DNA from: Prorocentrum cordatum
Taxonomy: Eukaryota > Sar > Dinophyceae > Prorocentrales > Prorocentraceae
DNA: 64,000 nucleotides
Reading direction: 5' to 3'
Assembly (NCBI GenBank): GCA_963575745.1
Contig: CAUYUJ010019256.1
Location: forward strand, 119,558 to 183,557
A program made the translations under genes and the position numbers. Below, piece after piece: positions 1 through 11,379 of the stretch (the first letter of the stretch is position 1; each line of letters starts with the position of its first letter). The notes beneath the pieces are model-generated. The model saw only the letters and a list, made by a program, of their open reading frames with translations. It ran no database searches and had not been told where the DNA came from.

Positions 1-163
1 CGTCGTTGTCGCCGTCGTCGTCCTTCCTCCTTCCTCGTCGCCGCCTTCGTTGGCGTCGTCGTCGTCTTCGTCGTCGTCGGCGTCGGCGTCGTTGTCGTCG
101 AAGTCGTCGGAGACGTCGTCGGTGTCGTCCTAGTCGTTGTCGTCGGTGTCGTCGTAGTCGGTC
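1..163. repeat. GTC trinucleotide microsatellite
   Basis: Imperfect GTC/TCG repeat with scattered substitutions, starting before the left edge. It precedes a 14-bp satellite, as a GTC-rich minisatellite does at 22.0-22.4 kb. Confidence 0.9.
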
Positions 164-251
164 TTAACAGGTTTTGCAAACCAAGTTGGGGGTGGGTGGG
201 TGGGATGTTTGCGCGAGCAGTGGAGATGACGACTTCAAGTTCAGCAGAATG

Positions 252-733
252 GATTGCACCATAGAGTGCAGCACACCGGCTGCATTACATAGATTTCACC
301 ACACAGAGTGGACCACATAAATTGTACTACATACATCGCACCATACATATTGCACGACCTGTTTTGCATCACATGTATCGCTCCACATACATTACATTAC
401 ATCGATTGCACCACATACATTGCACAACATAGATTGGAGTACATAAGTTTTGCCACATCGATCGCAGTATACATTGATAAATATATATATATACGCATAT
501 ACGGAATGATATGTGTACACGTACTGCGCCACATGTATTCCATCACGTCGATTGCACAACATACGTTGCACCACACAGATTGCACCGCGTAAATTGCACC
601 ACACATATTGTTCAACCTAGACTGCACCACATCGATTGCACAATGTTGATAAAACTACATGGATTGCACCACACATAGTGCACAGCATAGATTGCCCCAG
701 ATCGATTGCACAACATATATTGCTAGAATCACA
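252..733. repeat. 14-bp satellite, array A
   Basis: Degenerate tandem array with consensus ATTGCACCACATAG, about 34 units. An AT-dinucleotide stretch interrupts it near 480-500. Three units make 42 bp, so apparent peptides on both strands repeat every 14 residues and are not genes. The right edge runs into a non-repeat sequence (731-754) that also follows array B at 22923-22946. Confidence 0.9.
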
Positions 734-765
734 TTGTTTGGGGTCCACGCTGGCTAATATATGCG

Positions 766-1320
766 AATACTCAAAAAGCCCAACTGGACTCTCTATCGAC
801 TCCGCCCTCCTACTATATGTTGTGTACTCTTCACTCCTTAGAATATACTATATCACCCAGGCCGTGGTCTCAAGGATCTGGGTGCCTCGCCGCAACCAAG
901 AATTCGAAGGCCCGTGAATCTCACAACGCTGAGACCTCCGAATCTGGAGCAGAGAATTCGGGAAACTTGGCCGCCCACCGGAACCGGCCCCCACAACCCA
1001 CTGGCGACCCAGAACCGGCCGCCTATCGAAATCGGCGCCGCACGTTCGCCCACTCTTTGAAGATCCGCTAAGACCCCGTCAGTGCAAGTTCTGACTGTGC
1101 AAGCACTGACTTGGTGAAACTCTGCAGCGACAGTCGCACCTGTAGGAGGCACATGTTGAAAGGTCGAACTGGCACAGCGAGTTTTGGTGGTAGAATCAAT
1201 CCTTGTAGCCGTGATCCTGAACCTTGCGAACATTCAGATTGTCACGCGTGGTCGAACGGTCCCGGTGCGAAAGCAGTACGACGTGACGTGCCCCAGACCT
1301 TACGAACTAATTGATGTCGT
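766..1320. other. Unassigned sequence
   Basis: No recognisable gene or clear repeat. All open frames are short and on both strands. Confidence 0.5.
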
Positions 1321-1382
1321 GCTCTCTCTCCCTCTCTCTCTCTATCCCTTTTTCTTTTTCTCTTTCTCTATTTTCTCTTTCC
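1321..1382. repeat. CT-rich low-complexity tract
   Basis: Imperfect CT dinucleotides grading into TTTTC. Confidence 0.85.
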
Positions 1383-1694
1383 GTCCATATGCCTGGCTGT
1401 TTCATGCCCCAGACAGGCTCGCCATCAGCCAGCACGAGAGCTTCCACTTCGGGCGCCTCGTCGCCTCGTAGCGTGGTGACGACACTCGCCTTCAGAATGT
1501 TCGCATTCGTTCTCGTTTGACTGCTCCATCTCTTGTACCCGCGAGTCGTGCCGCCAGCCTCAGCAGTTCGAGTCTGCAGTCGATCGGTAGCTTCTGCCAT
1601 ACATCTTGCGTCGTTGCCGGGTTCGGGGCAGCCTTTCGGGGTGCATCTTGGGGCCTCTCGGCAGCGTCCGGGTGGCTCTTTTCTCGTGCGCTCG

Positions 1695-1960
1695 TCGAGG
1701 GCACCTGGGGCCCCCTGGTGAGCATCCTTGGGCCTCTTGTACACCCTGGGCGATGCTTAAGAAAACGTAAGGTTTCGGCCAGAGTCTTGATTATTCTTAT
1801 TGCTTCAATGGAAAACCTAATTTTTTAGTAGAAATTGGGGGGTTTTATTCAAATTCTGAGACTATGAATTTCTTAACCCATGATTTCTTAAGCATTTCGC
1901 AGGGTGTAGGCATCGTGGGGCCTCCTCGGGTTCTCCGGAGGCACCCCTGGGCCTCAGCAC
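1695..1960. mobile_element. Short inverted-repeat element with ~80-bp arms
   Basis: The arm near 1695-1775, which ends in ACACCCTGGGCGATGCTTAA, is mirrored near 1880-1960. The arms surround an AT-rich centre of about 105 bp. There is no coding capacity. Identity is imperfect and the outer limits are estimates. Confidence 0.5.
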
Positions 1961-2325
1961 GTCTCGGAGCACGCCGGGAGCACCCGTGGCGAGCACCCCC
2001 CTTGCGCGCGAAAAACGCCGGCCTGGAAGATCTGCCCCGGGGTGCCGCGGGCCCGCCGGGGATGCAGCGGACGCAGCGGTGCCAGAGCCCTCCTCGAAGT
2101 CAAGCGCATGTTTTTCATTGAAGGGGCCCCGGGACACGCAAATAGGCACACACCAATCAGAGGATGCCCCATGGTTTCCCATACTTTCTGGGCTTCTGTC
2201 TTCCCCCCCACTTCCCACATGTTCCCAGATTTTCATGGGAATCGACGATGAATTGTGTCTGTGTGTTTTTCCCCTCCTGATGAATGCTGGCCGACGCGCG
2301 AAACGCGGCCCGCGGGGTCAGGTTT
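1956..2325 (+). repeat. Composite dispersed repeat, copy 1
   Basis: A GC-rich left half is followed by a pyrimidine-rich right half that starts at GAAGGGGCCCCGGGACAC. The same arrangement recurs in reverse orientation at 28930-29310, and part of it near 21240-21440. Confidence 0.55.
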
Positions 2326-2624
2326 TTGTGTCTGCAGTCACCAGTTTCGGCGCGAAGACTGAAATCTTGAAGTCCTGGGGCGCCGCCACGTCGCGGGAAA
2401 AACCTGCGCTTGAATTCGAGGGGGGGGGTGCAGGCTGCGTGGTGTTGGGTCTCATTTCCTCACACGCTGGGGGTCAAGATGGCGTGAGTTCACGAAGGCA
2501 TCCCTTCGGACGCTGAGGACGGCTTTGCCGGCGCGCCGCACAGCTGGATCGACCTGGTACGTCTCGGCGCAACACCTGCGGCAAGGACAACGAAGCCAGA
2601 CGCGCGTGCCTCCTCAGCTTTGCC
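2326..2624. other. Unassigned sequence
   Basis: No gene or clear repeat seen. Confidence 0.5.
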
Positions 2625-2792
2625 TGAGGTCGGGCCTGTCCCTCTACAGGAGGAATATTCAAAAACAGGTAAAACAATAGTCTGGGGACGATGTTTTTGT
2701 TACTATTCTTGAGCATCTCTGGAGGATGCTTCTTGGGGTATTTGCAATGTTTCGCCCAAAATCCCCCCTGCAGGGGGAGCGGCCCGACTTGA
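2625..2792. mobile_element. TTAA-type MITE, copy A (degenerate ends)
   Basis: A non-coding inverted-repeat element. The left arm GTCGGGCCTGTCCCTCTACA is mirrored by a right arm ending in GGCCCGAC. TGAG and TTGA stand where other copies have TTAA. The centre shares the GGGGACGAT block with copies B to E. Confidence 0.75.
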
Positions 2793-2888
2793 GCTCTGCC
2801 CCCAGCAGGGGACTGCGCTCCAGGGGCTCTCGGTGGCGGTCCTCGCAGCGCTGGCCTGGGCCGCGCCCACGGCGGCCAGCACCATGCG

Positions 2889-3177
2889 AGGTTCTCTCGC
2901 GGGGGCGCCTCGGCTCCGCCGAGGCGAGGGGCGGAGGAGCTCTCCCGCAGCAGGGCGGGGGCGCCCGGGGGGCCTGCCTTCCGCCACCACCTCCAACCTG
3001 TGGTGGTGGTGGTAGAAAACGGGCCAGCTCCTCGCGAGGTTTTCGCGGGAGCCTCGGCCCCGCCGAGGCGAGGGACGGAGGAGCTCTCCCGCAGAAGGGC
3101 GGGGGCGCCTGAGGGGCCTGTCTTCCACCACCACCACCACCACCACCATAGGTTGGACGGGTTTGAATCTCGCGACT
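2889..3177. repeat. 144-bp direct repeat, two copies
   Basis: The block containing GAGGCGAGG and GAGCTCTCCCGCAG recurs at a spacing of 144 bp (2921 and 3065). Each copy ends in CCA/TGG triplets. A 60-bp repeat follows: GCGGAAGGCCTGG at 3213 and 3273. Confidence 0.75.
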
Positions 3178-3430
3178 TTTCTCCGGGAGGCCAGGATCCT
3201 CGCGAACGCTGCGCGGAAGGCCTGGGCTGTTGCGATTTGTTCGCGCGAGGCTCGGACCCCTGCGAATCTTCCGCGGAAGGCCTGGAGGACGAGGAGGAGG
3301 AGGAGGAGGAGGAGGAGGATAGGAGGACTCCCGCCCCCTCCAACCTATGGTGGTGGTGGTGGTGGTGGTGGTGGTGGTGGTGGTGGTGGTGGTGGTGGTG
3401 GTGGTGGTGGTGGTGGTGGAAAACAGGCCC
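3115..3430. mobile_element. Inverted-repeat element with CCA/TGG microsatellite arms
   Basis: The left arm reads GGGCCTGTCTTCC, then CCA triplets, then ATAGGTTGG. The right arm mirrors it: CCAACCTA, about 25 TGG triplets, then AAAACAGGCCC. The microsatellites therefore lie inside the terminal repeats and differ greatly in length. A smaller palindrome of the same design lies at about 2968-3028. Apparent poly-His and poly-Val frames here are microsatellite translations. Confidence 0.7.
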
Positions 3431-4895
3431 ATCAGCGCCGGCACGAGAGCGCGGCGCGCCATCGCCGCCTCCCACTCCTCGAGGAAGGAGGGTCGAGGGT
3501 CGAGATTGTTGGATGTGAGCCTCCGATCCTCCCCCTTCCGTCGAGAAGGCGCGGACAGCACAGCCTGGATCTGCACAAGGGTGAGGCTTCTCAGGCAAGG
3601 CGGCCAGGCAGAGCTGCGGCGCGCATCGTCCCTGGCCATAGGTAATACCAAGTGGGCGATGGCTTGACGAACGAGGCGGGGTGGGGGGGGGTGCGATGTG
3701 CGTGCGTGTGCGCGTGAAGCGTGGCTGGCCGCTGCATGTTTCTTTTGGGCTTGCACTTCCTCCAACGCACCCATCGCTTCCACTTGGCAGCATACGACGC
3801 TTGTTCGCTGCGCTGTCGACAGCGCTCGGTCGCAATTCGCACTTCCATCTGCTGTTCGCGCTTGAGGACCCCTGCGCCGCTGACTTACATGTGAAGTGCG
3901 GCGGATGGCTGAGCGCACTTCGAAGACGGAGAAAGACGACGAGGATGAGGAGGAGGAGGAGGAGGAGGGTGATGACGACGACACGGACTGGGAATGGGAA
4001 TGGGCCAATGCATCTGTCAGACCCAGGCAGGAAGGAGAGTGTTGCGTGCCGCCCGATTCACACGAACACCTTGAGGCCCCCGCTCCCGCTCGCCGATATG
4101 AAGCCCGAGAAACGCAGCAGACGCCGCTTGTAGAAAGTGTTCGCAGCATGTCCGTGAACATCATTCTATCTTGACCGGGCACACCAGCATGGCACGCTCA
4201 CCGCGTACAACGAGTACCAGCCCAGCAGAACGTGGAGATAGCCACCCGCCCGTCCCACGGGACAAGCCAAGTGGTCCACGAGGTCATGGTGCACTGACGC
4301 TCGCCGAAGCCAGCGCCCAGGAGTAGTGACAGAACTCCAGCGCGGGAGAGGGGCAGGCAGGCTGTGAGAAATGGAGAACAGAACAACAGACGAGACGTGG
4401 AGTGCGCCTTGTCGCCAGCACTCGCCTCAGGCCTTTAGGGCATCCCCCAAGCGCCAAAACAAACACAATTACTCAGTGCCCAGTCCACCGAAATCAGCTG
4501 AATGTGTGGAGAAGCCCGTGCTGACGCTGCAGCGTACCAATTCCATCACCGATTCCAGCACCAGAAACTGAACACGCACCATACAGGAGCCCAACGAATG
4601 AACCAAACCACACGGCTTCGACCCAGTAGCCACCTGATAACTAATGTGAGCATTTGCCAAACATTTCAAATTCTGGCACCGCACGGCACACCCATCAATT
4701 GAATATTGGCATGCGCTTGAGTGATGAGCGATGTGACCACGAATCTACCGATGATCCCAAAAAGCTATGCCACCTCTGAAAAAAAAGTAGTTGGTTATTG
4801 ATTGTGCGCCCTGCGCCCGCCACCGAGACAGTAATTATCACAGGCCGCTCAAGCATCACGTGGAGGTCAGAGCAGGAATCGAGGGCCTGGCTTGA
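3431..4895. other. Unassigned sequence
   Basis: No recognised gene. There is a short GAG tract near 3935-3970. Open frames are short and unlike known proteins. Confidence 0.5.
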
Positions 4896-5342
4896 ACCAC
4901 TGGCTAGGACAGTGCGGAGGAGGACGACGACGGTGAGAAGAGGAATCGAAAGAGGAGGAGGAGGAAGTTGAGCAGGAAGAGGAGCGGCAGGGGAGGAGGC
5001 TAAGACGAGGCGGATGAGAGGGCAGGGTGTTTGGGGATTCGTCGAGACGGGGAAAGCAGGAGGGCGAGCCCGCGCCGAATCCCGTTCTCACGGGTTTCTC
5101 CATCCGCGTTTCGGTTGTCAGTCTTCCCCCTCCTTTTTTCCCCTGGCTCGTTTCGCTCTTCTCCTCCCCGCTTGCTCACCTAGACCTGTCTCACTAGTTG
5201 GGCGGCCTTCGTCTTGAGAACGGCGTGTTCGAACTTATCTATGTGCTACGTATGGTGAGCGCTTCACTGCGCGTAACCTTCACGTTCGCCCATCTTGGGC
5301 GCGCAGCTGGAAGAGCGGCGTGCGAAGAGATGACGGGCAAGA
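4896..5342. other. Unassigned sequence with a purine-rich start
   Basis: AGG/ACG-rich to about 5015, then unstructured. Nothing recognised. Confidence 0.5.
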
Positions 5343-5580
5343 TGCGAAGGGCGGAGGAGGGCAGCAGCAGCAGGAGCAGCAACAGTTGACGGAGCAGCAG
5401 CAGGAGCAAGATGGCGAGCCGGACGCCCACACCAGCGCTACCGACGACGACGGCGACGACAGCGGCCGGCGACAGCGACGACGGCGGTGGTGACGGATGC
5501 GACACCAGTGGAGCTGCGGCCGGCGACAGCGATGGCGGCGGTGGCGGCGGCGGCGGCGGGGACGCTGGCGTCGGCGAGAG
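5343..5580. repeat. GCA/GGC trinucleotide low-complexity tract
   Basis: Runs of GCA, GAC and GGC triplets. They give Ser, Gly/Asp or Ala-rich frames depending on phase, and no conserved domain. Confidence 0.75.
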
Positions 5581-5957
5581 CGCAGGCGATGTCGCGCAAC
5601 TCGTCGCGCGTGCCCTCCACGATCGGAGCAGACGAGAGCAGCTGCGCTTCCGCTAGCAGCACCTACCAGCCACAGGCCGCCCCGCGGCGCCGCTTACGGC
5701 AATTGCCGTCCCAACGTCACGCGATGTCGATCACCAGCGATTTCTCCAAATTCTTCACGCTTCGCGTATCCCCACCAGCCCATCTCAAAACAGCAACTCT
5801 AGCGAAGCATGCCGACAGTCGTGTTTTTCAGGCGTGTTTCTGCCTGCCCCCGCATATCTCCCCTGTTCCTCCTTCCTCCCGCCTCCTTGTACATCCTCCT
5901 TGTGGTGGGAGCGGGAGAAGGACGAGGCGGAGGAGGAGGGAGAGAAAGCGCTCCTCG
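5581..5957. other. Unassigned sequence
   Basis: Nothing recognised on either strand. Confidence 0.5.
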
Positions 5958-6160
5958 TGGTTTGAGTCGTTTGGGGTTTCTCGTCCTGGTGTGAGTCGTT
6001 CGGGCCCTTCTTCCTGGTGTGAGTCGTTCGGGCTCTTCGTGGTGTGAGTCGTTCGGGCTCTTCGTCCTGGTGTGAGTCGTTCGGGCTTCTCGTGGTGTGA
6101 GTTGTTCGGGCCCCTCGTCCTGGTGTGAGTCGTTCGGGCCCCTCCTCCTGCCCGTCCAGA
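5958..6160. repeat. 24-30-bp tandem minisatellite
   Basis: Repeats of GTGTGAGTCGTTCGGGC joined by a variable TCGTCCTG segment. The reverse-strand frame gives a repeated Asn-Asp-Ser-His peptide. Confidence 0.8.
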
Positions 6161-6189
6161 AACGACGCCCAGGCGAGTAGAGGGTCGTC

Positions 6190-6330
6190 CTGATGGGCTT
6201 TTCGGCGTCTTGGGTGCCTCGGGGGGGCCTCTTTGGGCCGTTTGGGATCCACTTGGGGGCCTCCTGGGGGCCTCTTGGGGCCATCTTGGGGCCTCTTGGT
6301 CCCTCCTGGGCGCTTCTTTTGGCCATCTAG
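6190..6330 (+). repeat. CTTGGGGCC-type degenerate repeat, block 1
   Basis: Successive variants of CTTGGGGCCTCTTGG. Related blocks lie at 7236-7965 (reverse orientation), 8300-8850, 13788-14130 and 19850-20180. Confidence 0.75.
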
Positions 6331-6343
6331 GAGGAAATCGATC

Positions 6344-6535
6344 AAAGAAGAGGGGAGCTTTAATTAGCGCTGCCCCCTCAGAAGGCCAAAATGGGGCCAA
6401 CACCGTAGTAAAATCAATGATTTTGGCTTGAAAGAAGAGGGAAGCTTTAATTAGCGCTGCCCCCTCAGAAGGCCAACATGGGGCCAAAACCGTAGTAAAA
6501 TCAATGATTCTGGCTTCAAAGAAGAGGGGAACAAT
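6344..6535. repeat. 87-bp tandem repeat, 2.2 copies
   Basis: AAAGAAGAGGG starts at 6344, 6431 and 6518. The two full units are nearly identical, which suggests recent duplication. Confidence 0.9.
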
Positions 6536-6782
6536 TTTCTGCCTCCCCCCGTCGGGGCCAGAATCCTCGTGAGGGGTGTCGTTTTTTAGCCCTCCCAGGA
6601 GTCGAAAAAGACCCCTCCAACGACCCGCGGGGCGCCCTCTCCAGGCCCAGGGGGAGGGGGTAGGGGGAGGGGTAAACCCCTCCCCGAAGGGGAAGAAGAG
6701 GGGTTGAGAACAGATAGAGCTCTTTAAACCACTCACGCCCAAAGGGCTGGTGGGATGTTGGCCTCCTCCGCCTCCGCTATCT
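6536..6782. other. G/C-run sequence with a perfect palindrome
   Basis: Contains GGGGAGGGGT-AA-ACCCCTCCCC at 6664-6685, a perfect 10-bp stem. No gene seen. Confidence 0.55.
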
Positions 6783-6793
6783 CTCTCTTTTTT

Positions 6794-6840
<47 letters not shown>

Positions 6841-6882
6841 TTCTCTATATCTCTCTCTCTCTCTCTCTCTCCCTCTTGCTTC
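6783..6882. repeat. CT dinucleotide microsatellite
   Basis: Long CT runs with minor interruptions. Confidence 0.95.
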
Positions 6883-7235
6883 CCCTCTCACTATTCATTG
6901 TTTTATCCGCAGGCTGCGGTATTGGCAATGCGTCCAAGACATCTTCATGGCATCACAGTGTGATCTATCTCATGTTCTCAGGATGCGCATCATCACCAGC
7001 CTGATCGTCGCCGTCTACTCCCGCGCCCTCCTGCTCTGCATCATTCGAAGTTTTTTCGGCTCGGAACTTCCAGGGGATCGGTCCGTGCTCCCCCCGACAG
7101 AACCATATAGATCCCTGCCGCTTCAATGCGAAAGTTCGATCGGTACAATAGTGTTTAGAAGTTGAGGTGTGCATGCTCCTTGGGACCGAGACGGATATAA
7201 CATGCTCGCCGCTTGCTTGAAGACGCCGAAGGATG
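6883..7235. other. Unassigned sequence
   Basis: No recognisable gene or repeat. Confidence 0.5.
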
Positions 7236-7965
7236 TCGTGACACCACGCAGGAAGACGAAGCGTCCCAAGAGGGCCCCAAGAGGCCAAAATCATTGATTT
7301 TCCATGGGAAAACGTGCATTTTTAGCATATACGGCTTTGAGGCTTTCACGGCGTTGACGACGGCCCAAGAGGCCCCCAAGACCGCCCCAAGACGGTCCAA
7401 GAGGCTCTCAAGAGGCCCCCAAAATGGCCCAAGAGGGCCCCAAGACGGCCCAAGAGGCGCCCAAGACGGCCAAACAGGGCCCCAAGACGGCCAGAAGAGG
7501 GGGACCACGAATCGTAAAGTCTAGCCTTTCGCCCCAAGACACTCCCAGGACGCCCCAAGAGCCCCCCAAGAAGCCCCAAGAGGCGCCCAAGCGGCGTTCC
7601 AAGAGGCCACCAGGAGGCCAAAATCTATGATTTTCCTAAGAAAAAAAAACATACATGTTTAGCATACACGGCTTTTCGCCTCTCACGGCGTTGACGACGA
7701 CCCAAGAGGCCCCCTAGACCGCCCCAAGACGGCCCAAGAGGCTCCCAAGAGGCCCCCACAACGGCCCAAGAGGGCCCCAAGACGGCCCAAGAGGGGAACC
7801 ACGAAGCGAAAAGTCTAGCATTTCGCCCCAAGAAGCTCCCAGGAGGCCCCAAGAGCCCCCCAAGAAGCCCCAAAAGGCCCCCAAAAGGGCTCCAAAAGGG
7901 CCGCAATAGAACTCCCAAGATTGCCCAGAGACGCCAAATAAAGAGCGATCGGTATCGCAAAAAGC
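7236..7965 (-). repeat. CCAAGAGGCCCC repeat containing a 333-bp duplication
   Basis: Degenerate CCCAAGAGGCCCCAAGACGG repeats, the reverse complement of the 6.2 kb block. Inside, the segment starting GCCAAAATC at 7284 is repeated at 7617, an offset of 333 bp. Both copies share a less repetitive stretch around the CACGGCGTTGACGACG motif. Confidence 0.85.
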
Positions 7966-7969
7966 TCTT

Positions 7970-8200
7970 CATACCAAGGCTCCCAAGAGCGAACGGTGAC
8001 GTAAACAAGCTGATAAGATCAAGGCTCCCAGCAGAGAGCGATGACGTGACAAGTTCTTGACACCAAGGCCCAGCCAAGGCTCAGGAACGGGCGGCAACGC
8101 AACAATCTCTGAACACCAAGGCTCCCAAGAGCGAGGGGTGACGTAACAAGCTCTCAACGCTAAGGCTCCCTGCACGAACGGTGCTGCGAGAAATTTCGGC
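7970..8200. repeat. Degenerate tandem repeat of ~45-57 bp
   Basis: Variants of CAAGGCTCCCAAGAGCGA followed by GTGACGTAACAAGCTC recur about five times with variable spacing. Confidence 0.65.
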
Positions 8201-8299
8201 TCCTGTTTCTCAAGCGCTCTTTCAGTTTCTGTGCCGGGCCAGGTCTAGTGGCCTGCGGCTTATCCCGCCACCGTGCCTCGGCAGTGGGTCGGAGTCTTG

Positions 8300-8850
8300 A
8301 TGCATGCGTTGTCGGTTCTCTTCGGAGGGCTCCCAGACGCCTCTAGGGGCAGCCTCTTGGTAGTTTTGGGGGGGCCTCTTGGGGCTTCCTGGGGGCCTCT
8401 TGGGGGCTCTTGGGTGTCCCTTGGGGCCTCCAGGGGACCTCTTGGGGCGGTGAGCTCGACATGTGGGTTCGGGTCCTTCTCTGAGACCCTTATGGGGCGT
8501 TCTTGGAGCTCTTTGGGGCCGTCTTGGAGGCCTTCTCCGGCCGTCTTGGAAACCTCTCGGCCCGTTTCTGCGCCTTCTTGGGGACCTGTGAGGCTGTTTG
8601 GGGGCGATATTTGGGCCCTTTGGGGCCGCCTTGAAGCATCGGGAAGCCGAAAGGTAAGAAAATTAAGATTTCAGAAAAAATCGAAGGGAAGTCAATTGAT
8701 TTTGCCTCTTGGGGTTCTCGTGGGAGTGCTCTCGGAGGCCTCTGGGGGCCTCTTGGAGGCGTCTGGAGCCGTCTGGAGGTGATCTTGGGCGTCTTGGAGC
8801 GATTTCTCGGCGAATCTGGGCCCTTTTGTTGGTCCATCTTGGATCATCTT
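8300..8850 (+). repeat. CTTGGGGCC-type degenerate repeat, block 2
   Basis: Same family as 6190-6330. It is in opposite orientation to 7236-7965, making a head-to-head pair. Confidence 0.75.
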
Positions 8851-9094
8851 GGATTTGACTTTCCGAAGGGGACTGGCCAAATTCATTCGAAGGGGACCCA
8901 AAAAGGAAGGGGGGTATCGCGTTCTGACCTGGGACCCCCCGACCCGCTGTTTGGGTCAAGGCATGTTTGATCGGTTTCCTGGCGATTGCAACGATATAGA
9001 TCATCCGTTTACTCATCATGCATGTTCGTCGTCTTGGTTATTATGCAGATTCCCGCTGTTCTTGTTCTCCCGACGTCTTTTGCTGCAACGCTTT
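8851..9094. other. Unassigned sequence
   Basis: Nothing recognised. Confidence 0.5.
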
Positions 9095-9270
9095 CACAAA
9101 AACATTCCTTTTGTGGCGACCTTACGAAAGATTTGCAAGTGTGGAGGATCTGCAGTGGCCTCCACACTGAGAATCCTTATGTAGCAGCCTGTACAAAAGG
9201 ATTCCTTGATGTGGCGGCCTTACACAATCGTTTCAAGTGTGGGGGATCTGCAGTGGGGGCACCTTGAACC
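9095..9270 (+). repeat. Hairpin-bearing repeat, unit 1
   Basis: First unit of the 9-13 kb family, identified by GCGGCCTTACA-type blocks. It holds the stem AGTGTGGAGG / CCTCCACACT at 9138-9147 and 9159-9168 with an 11-nt loop. Confidence 0.75.
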
Positions 9271-9424
9271 CAGGAGAGCTCGAAGGGAAAACAGGAGAAG
9301 CAAGACAACTACTTGAGCAGGCCGAAAGATTTTCCTCGTGAGGCCCACATGACAAATGCGAAGTGTCGTTGACTTTCTAGCGAATGCGGACGCAGCGATC
9401 ATATCGCGCTCGCGTCGAGGTGGG

Positions 9425-9597
9425 GTGCGGCATATGTTATGGGAGGCTACGGGAGTTGGCCAGGCCCGCTGTGGCGCTCGAGCACCCACATGTTACGGAG
9501 GCTGCGGGAGTTGGCCGGGGCAGCTGTGGCGCTCGAGTAACGACATGTTGTGGGAGGGGTTCGGAGAGGTGGCCAGGCCCGCTGTGGCGCTCGAGCG
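9425..9597. repeat. 55-58-bp tandem repeat, three copies
   Basis: GTGGCGCTCG occurs at 9471, 9526 and 9584, each preceded by a GGGAGTTGGCC-like segment. Confidence 0.8.
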
Positions 9598-9764
9598 TCT
9601 CTCTTCTTCTTCCTCGTCGTCGTCCTCTCCCTCCTCTCCGTCCTTCCTCCCTCATCTTCCTCTTCGCCCGCCCCTGGTTTGTTTTTCCCTGCTCGTCCCA
9701 GTGTGTTGTGTCTCTCGGTAGCGAAACCCTTCCCCCGTAGAATCATAGCTTGGGCTGCAGGTCC

Positions 9765-9945
9765 AAAGCTCCGTGGATCCATTTCCCCTTGCGCCCCTTG
9801 TACTAATCATTAGTATACATTAACTCCAGTAAAAGTATTGGATCCACGAAGCTTCCACGCCAAAAAATTGGATCCAGAAGACACGGAAATTGGATCCACG
9901 TGACTCTCGCACACACGTAATTGGATCCAAATGGATCCATGCGCT
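9765..9945. repeat. AATTGGATCCA short repeats
   Basis: ATTGGATCCA recurs four times between about 9836 and 9925 with 20-30 bp spacing. A related GTGGATCCA lies near 9773. Confidence 0.7.
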
Positions 9946-10054
9946 CCCATGCAAGGGCAAAAAAAAATGTCGGCCTGGGGATGTATGAAACAGCTCACGT
10001 TTTCATACGGGAAACCAAGAAACAGCTAGGACAATGTGTGACTGTCGTTTTTTG

Positions 10055-11370
10055 CAGCGCATATGGTCTTCACTGAAAATCCTTATGTAGCGGCCTTTCA
10101 AAAGGATGTTGCGTGGTGACCTTACACAATAAGTTGATTGTGGAGGACCTGCAGTGGCCTCCACAATGAGAAATCTTTTGTAGCAGCCTGTGCAAGAGGG
10201 ATTCCGTGTGTGGCGGCCTTACACAAAGGGTTTTAATTGGAAGGGACTTGCAGTGGCGGCACCCTGAACCCAGGAAGGCTAGAACGGAAAATATAGAAAA
10301 CACACACACACACACAAACATGACAAACCGTAAAACGCTTATGTTGTCACAAGGAAAAACAGGAGATCAAACATGAAACAATACGTGGCTGTCGCGTTTT
10401 TTACAACGCACATGATCAACAAGTAACGTCCGTTTGTAGCGGCCTTTCCAGCAGGATTCCTTCTGGGGCCTTTCCAACAGGATTGAAAGTGTAGGGGATC
10501 TGCAGCGGCCTCCACACTTAGAGTCCTTGTGTAGCAGCCTGTACAAAGGGATTCCGTTTGCGGCGGCCTCACAAAGGGTTTCTTAGTGTGGGGGATTTGC
10601 AGCGTTGCACCAGGAAAGCTAGAGAGAAACAACGGGGAAACAATATGAACGTTTATATATACATATATATATATATATACACATATATATATACATGAAG
10701 AAAGACAACTTACGTTTGCACATGAAAAACAAGACAAAGTTAGGAACACCTGTGACTGCCGCTGTTTTTGAAGTGCCGATGGTCTACACTGAATATCCGA
10801 CTGTAGCGGCCTTTTTACAAAAAGGGAATAGTTTTTGTTGCGACCTTATCGTAAGGATTGCAAGTGTGGAAGATACGCAGTGGCCTCCAGAATTATTGTT
10901 GTTTTGGCCGCAGCCTGTACACAAGGGAGTTCCCCAGTGGCGGCGTTACAAAATTGATTCAACTGTGTGGGTTCTGCAGTGGCGGCACCCTGAGCCCAGG
11001 AAAGCTACAGAGGAACACAGGACATAAACATTATTTTTAAAAAAGAATAAAAGAAACAAACCACTTGTGTTTCACACGGGAAAAGGGGAAGCAGCTAGGA
11101 ACATGTGTCCGTGTCGTTGTTTTTTATTGCGCAGATGACTTGCCATTACAATCCTTTTGTAGCGGCCTTTACAAAAAGGGTTCCTTGTGTGGCAACCTTA
11201 CAACAGGATTGCAAGTGTGAAGGATATGCAATGGTTTCCGCAAGTAAAATCATGTTGCAGCAGCCTTTACAAAAGGGGTTCTTGTGTGGCGGCCTGACCA
11301 ACACTTACGATCCACGGTTGCTTATGGTGCCGATATCCCTTCAATTTGAGTTGTAGTAAGGTGCCGCAAA
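10055..11370 (+). repeat. Tandem array of hairpin-bearing repeats
   Basis: Four or more degenerate units of about 350-400 bp. Each has GTAGCGGCCTTTACAAAAAG, a TGCAAGTGTGGAGGATCTGC core, a second half-unit, a CCCAGGAAAGCTAGA boundary and an AAACATG-rich spacer. Stem-loop cores lie near 10137-10167, 10487-10520, 10862-10895 and 11205-11240. Short CA (10300-10316) and AT (10654-10695) microsatellites sit in the spacers. No coding potential. Confidence 0.8.
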
Positions 11371-11379
11371 AGAAAATAC

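Noticed and set aside
2474-4182. Minus-strand frames of 450-510 codons with poly-His, poly-Thr and poly-Gly
   Set aside because: They run through CCA/TGG and GGA microsatellites and two TIR elements. The homopolymer changes residue with frame, so they are not genes.
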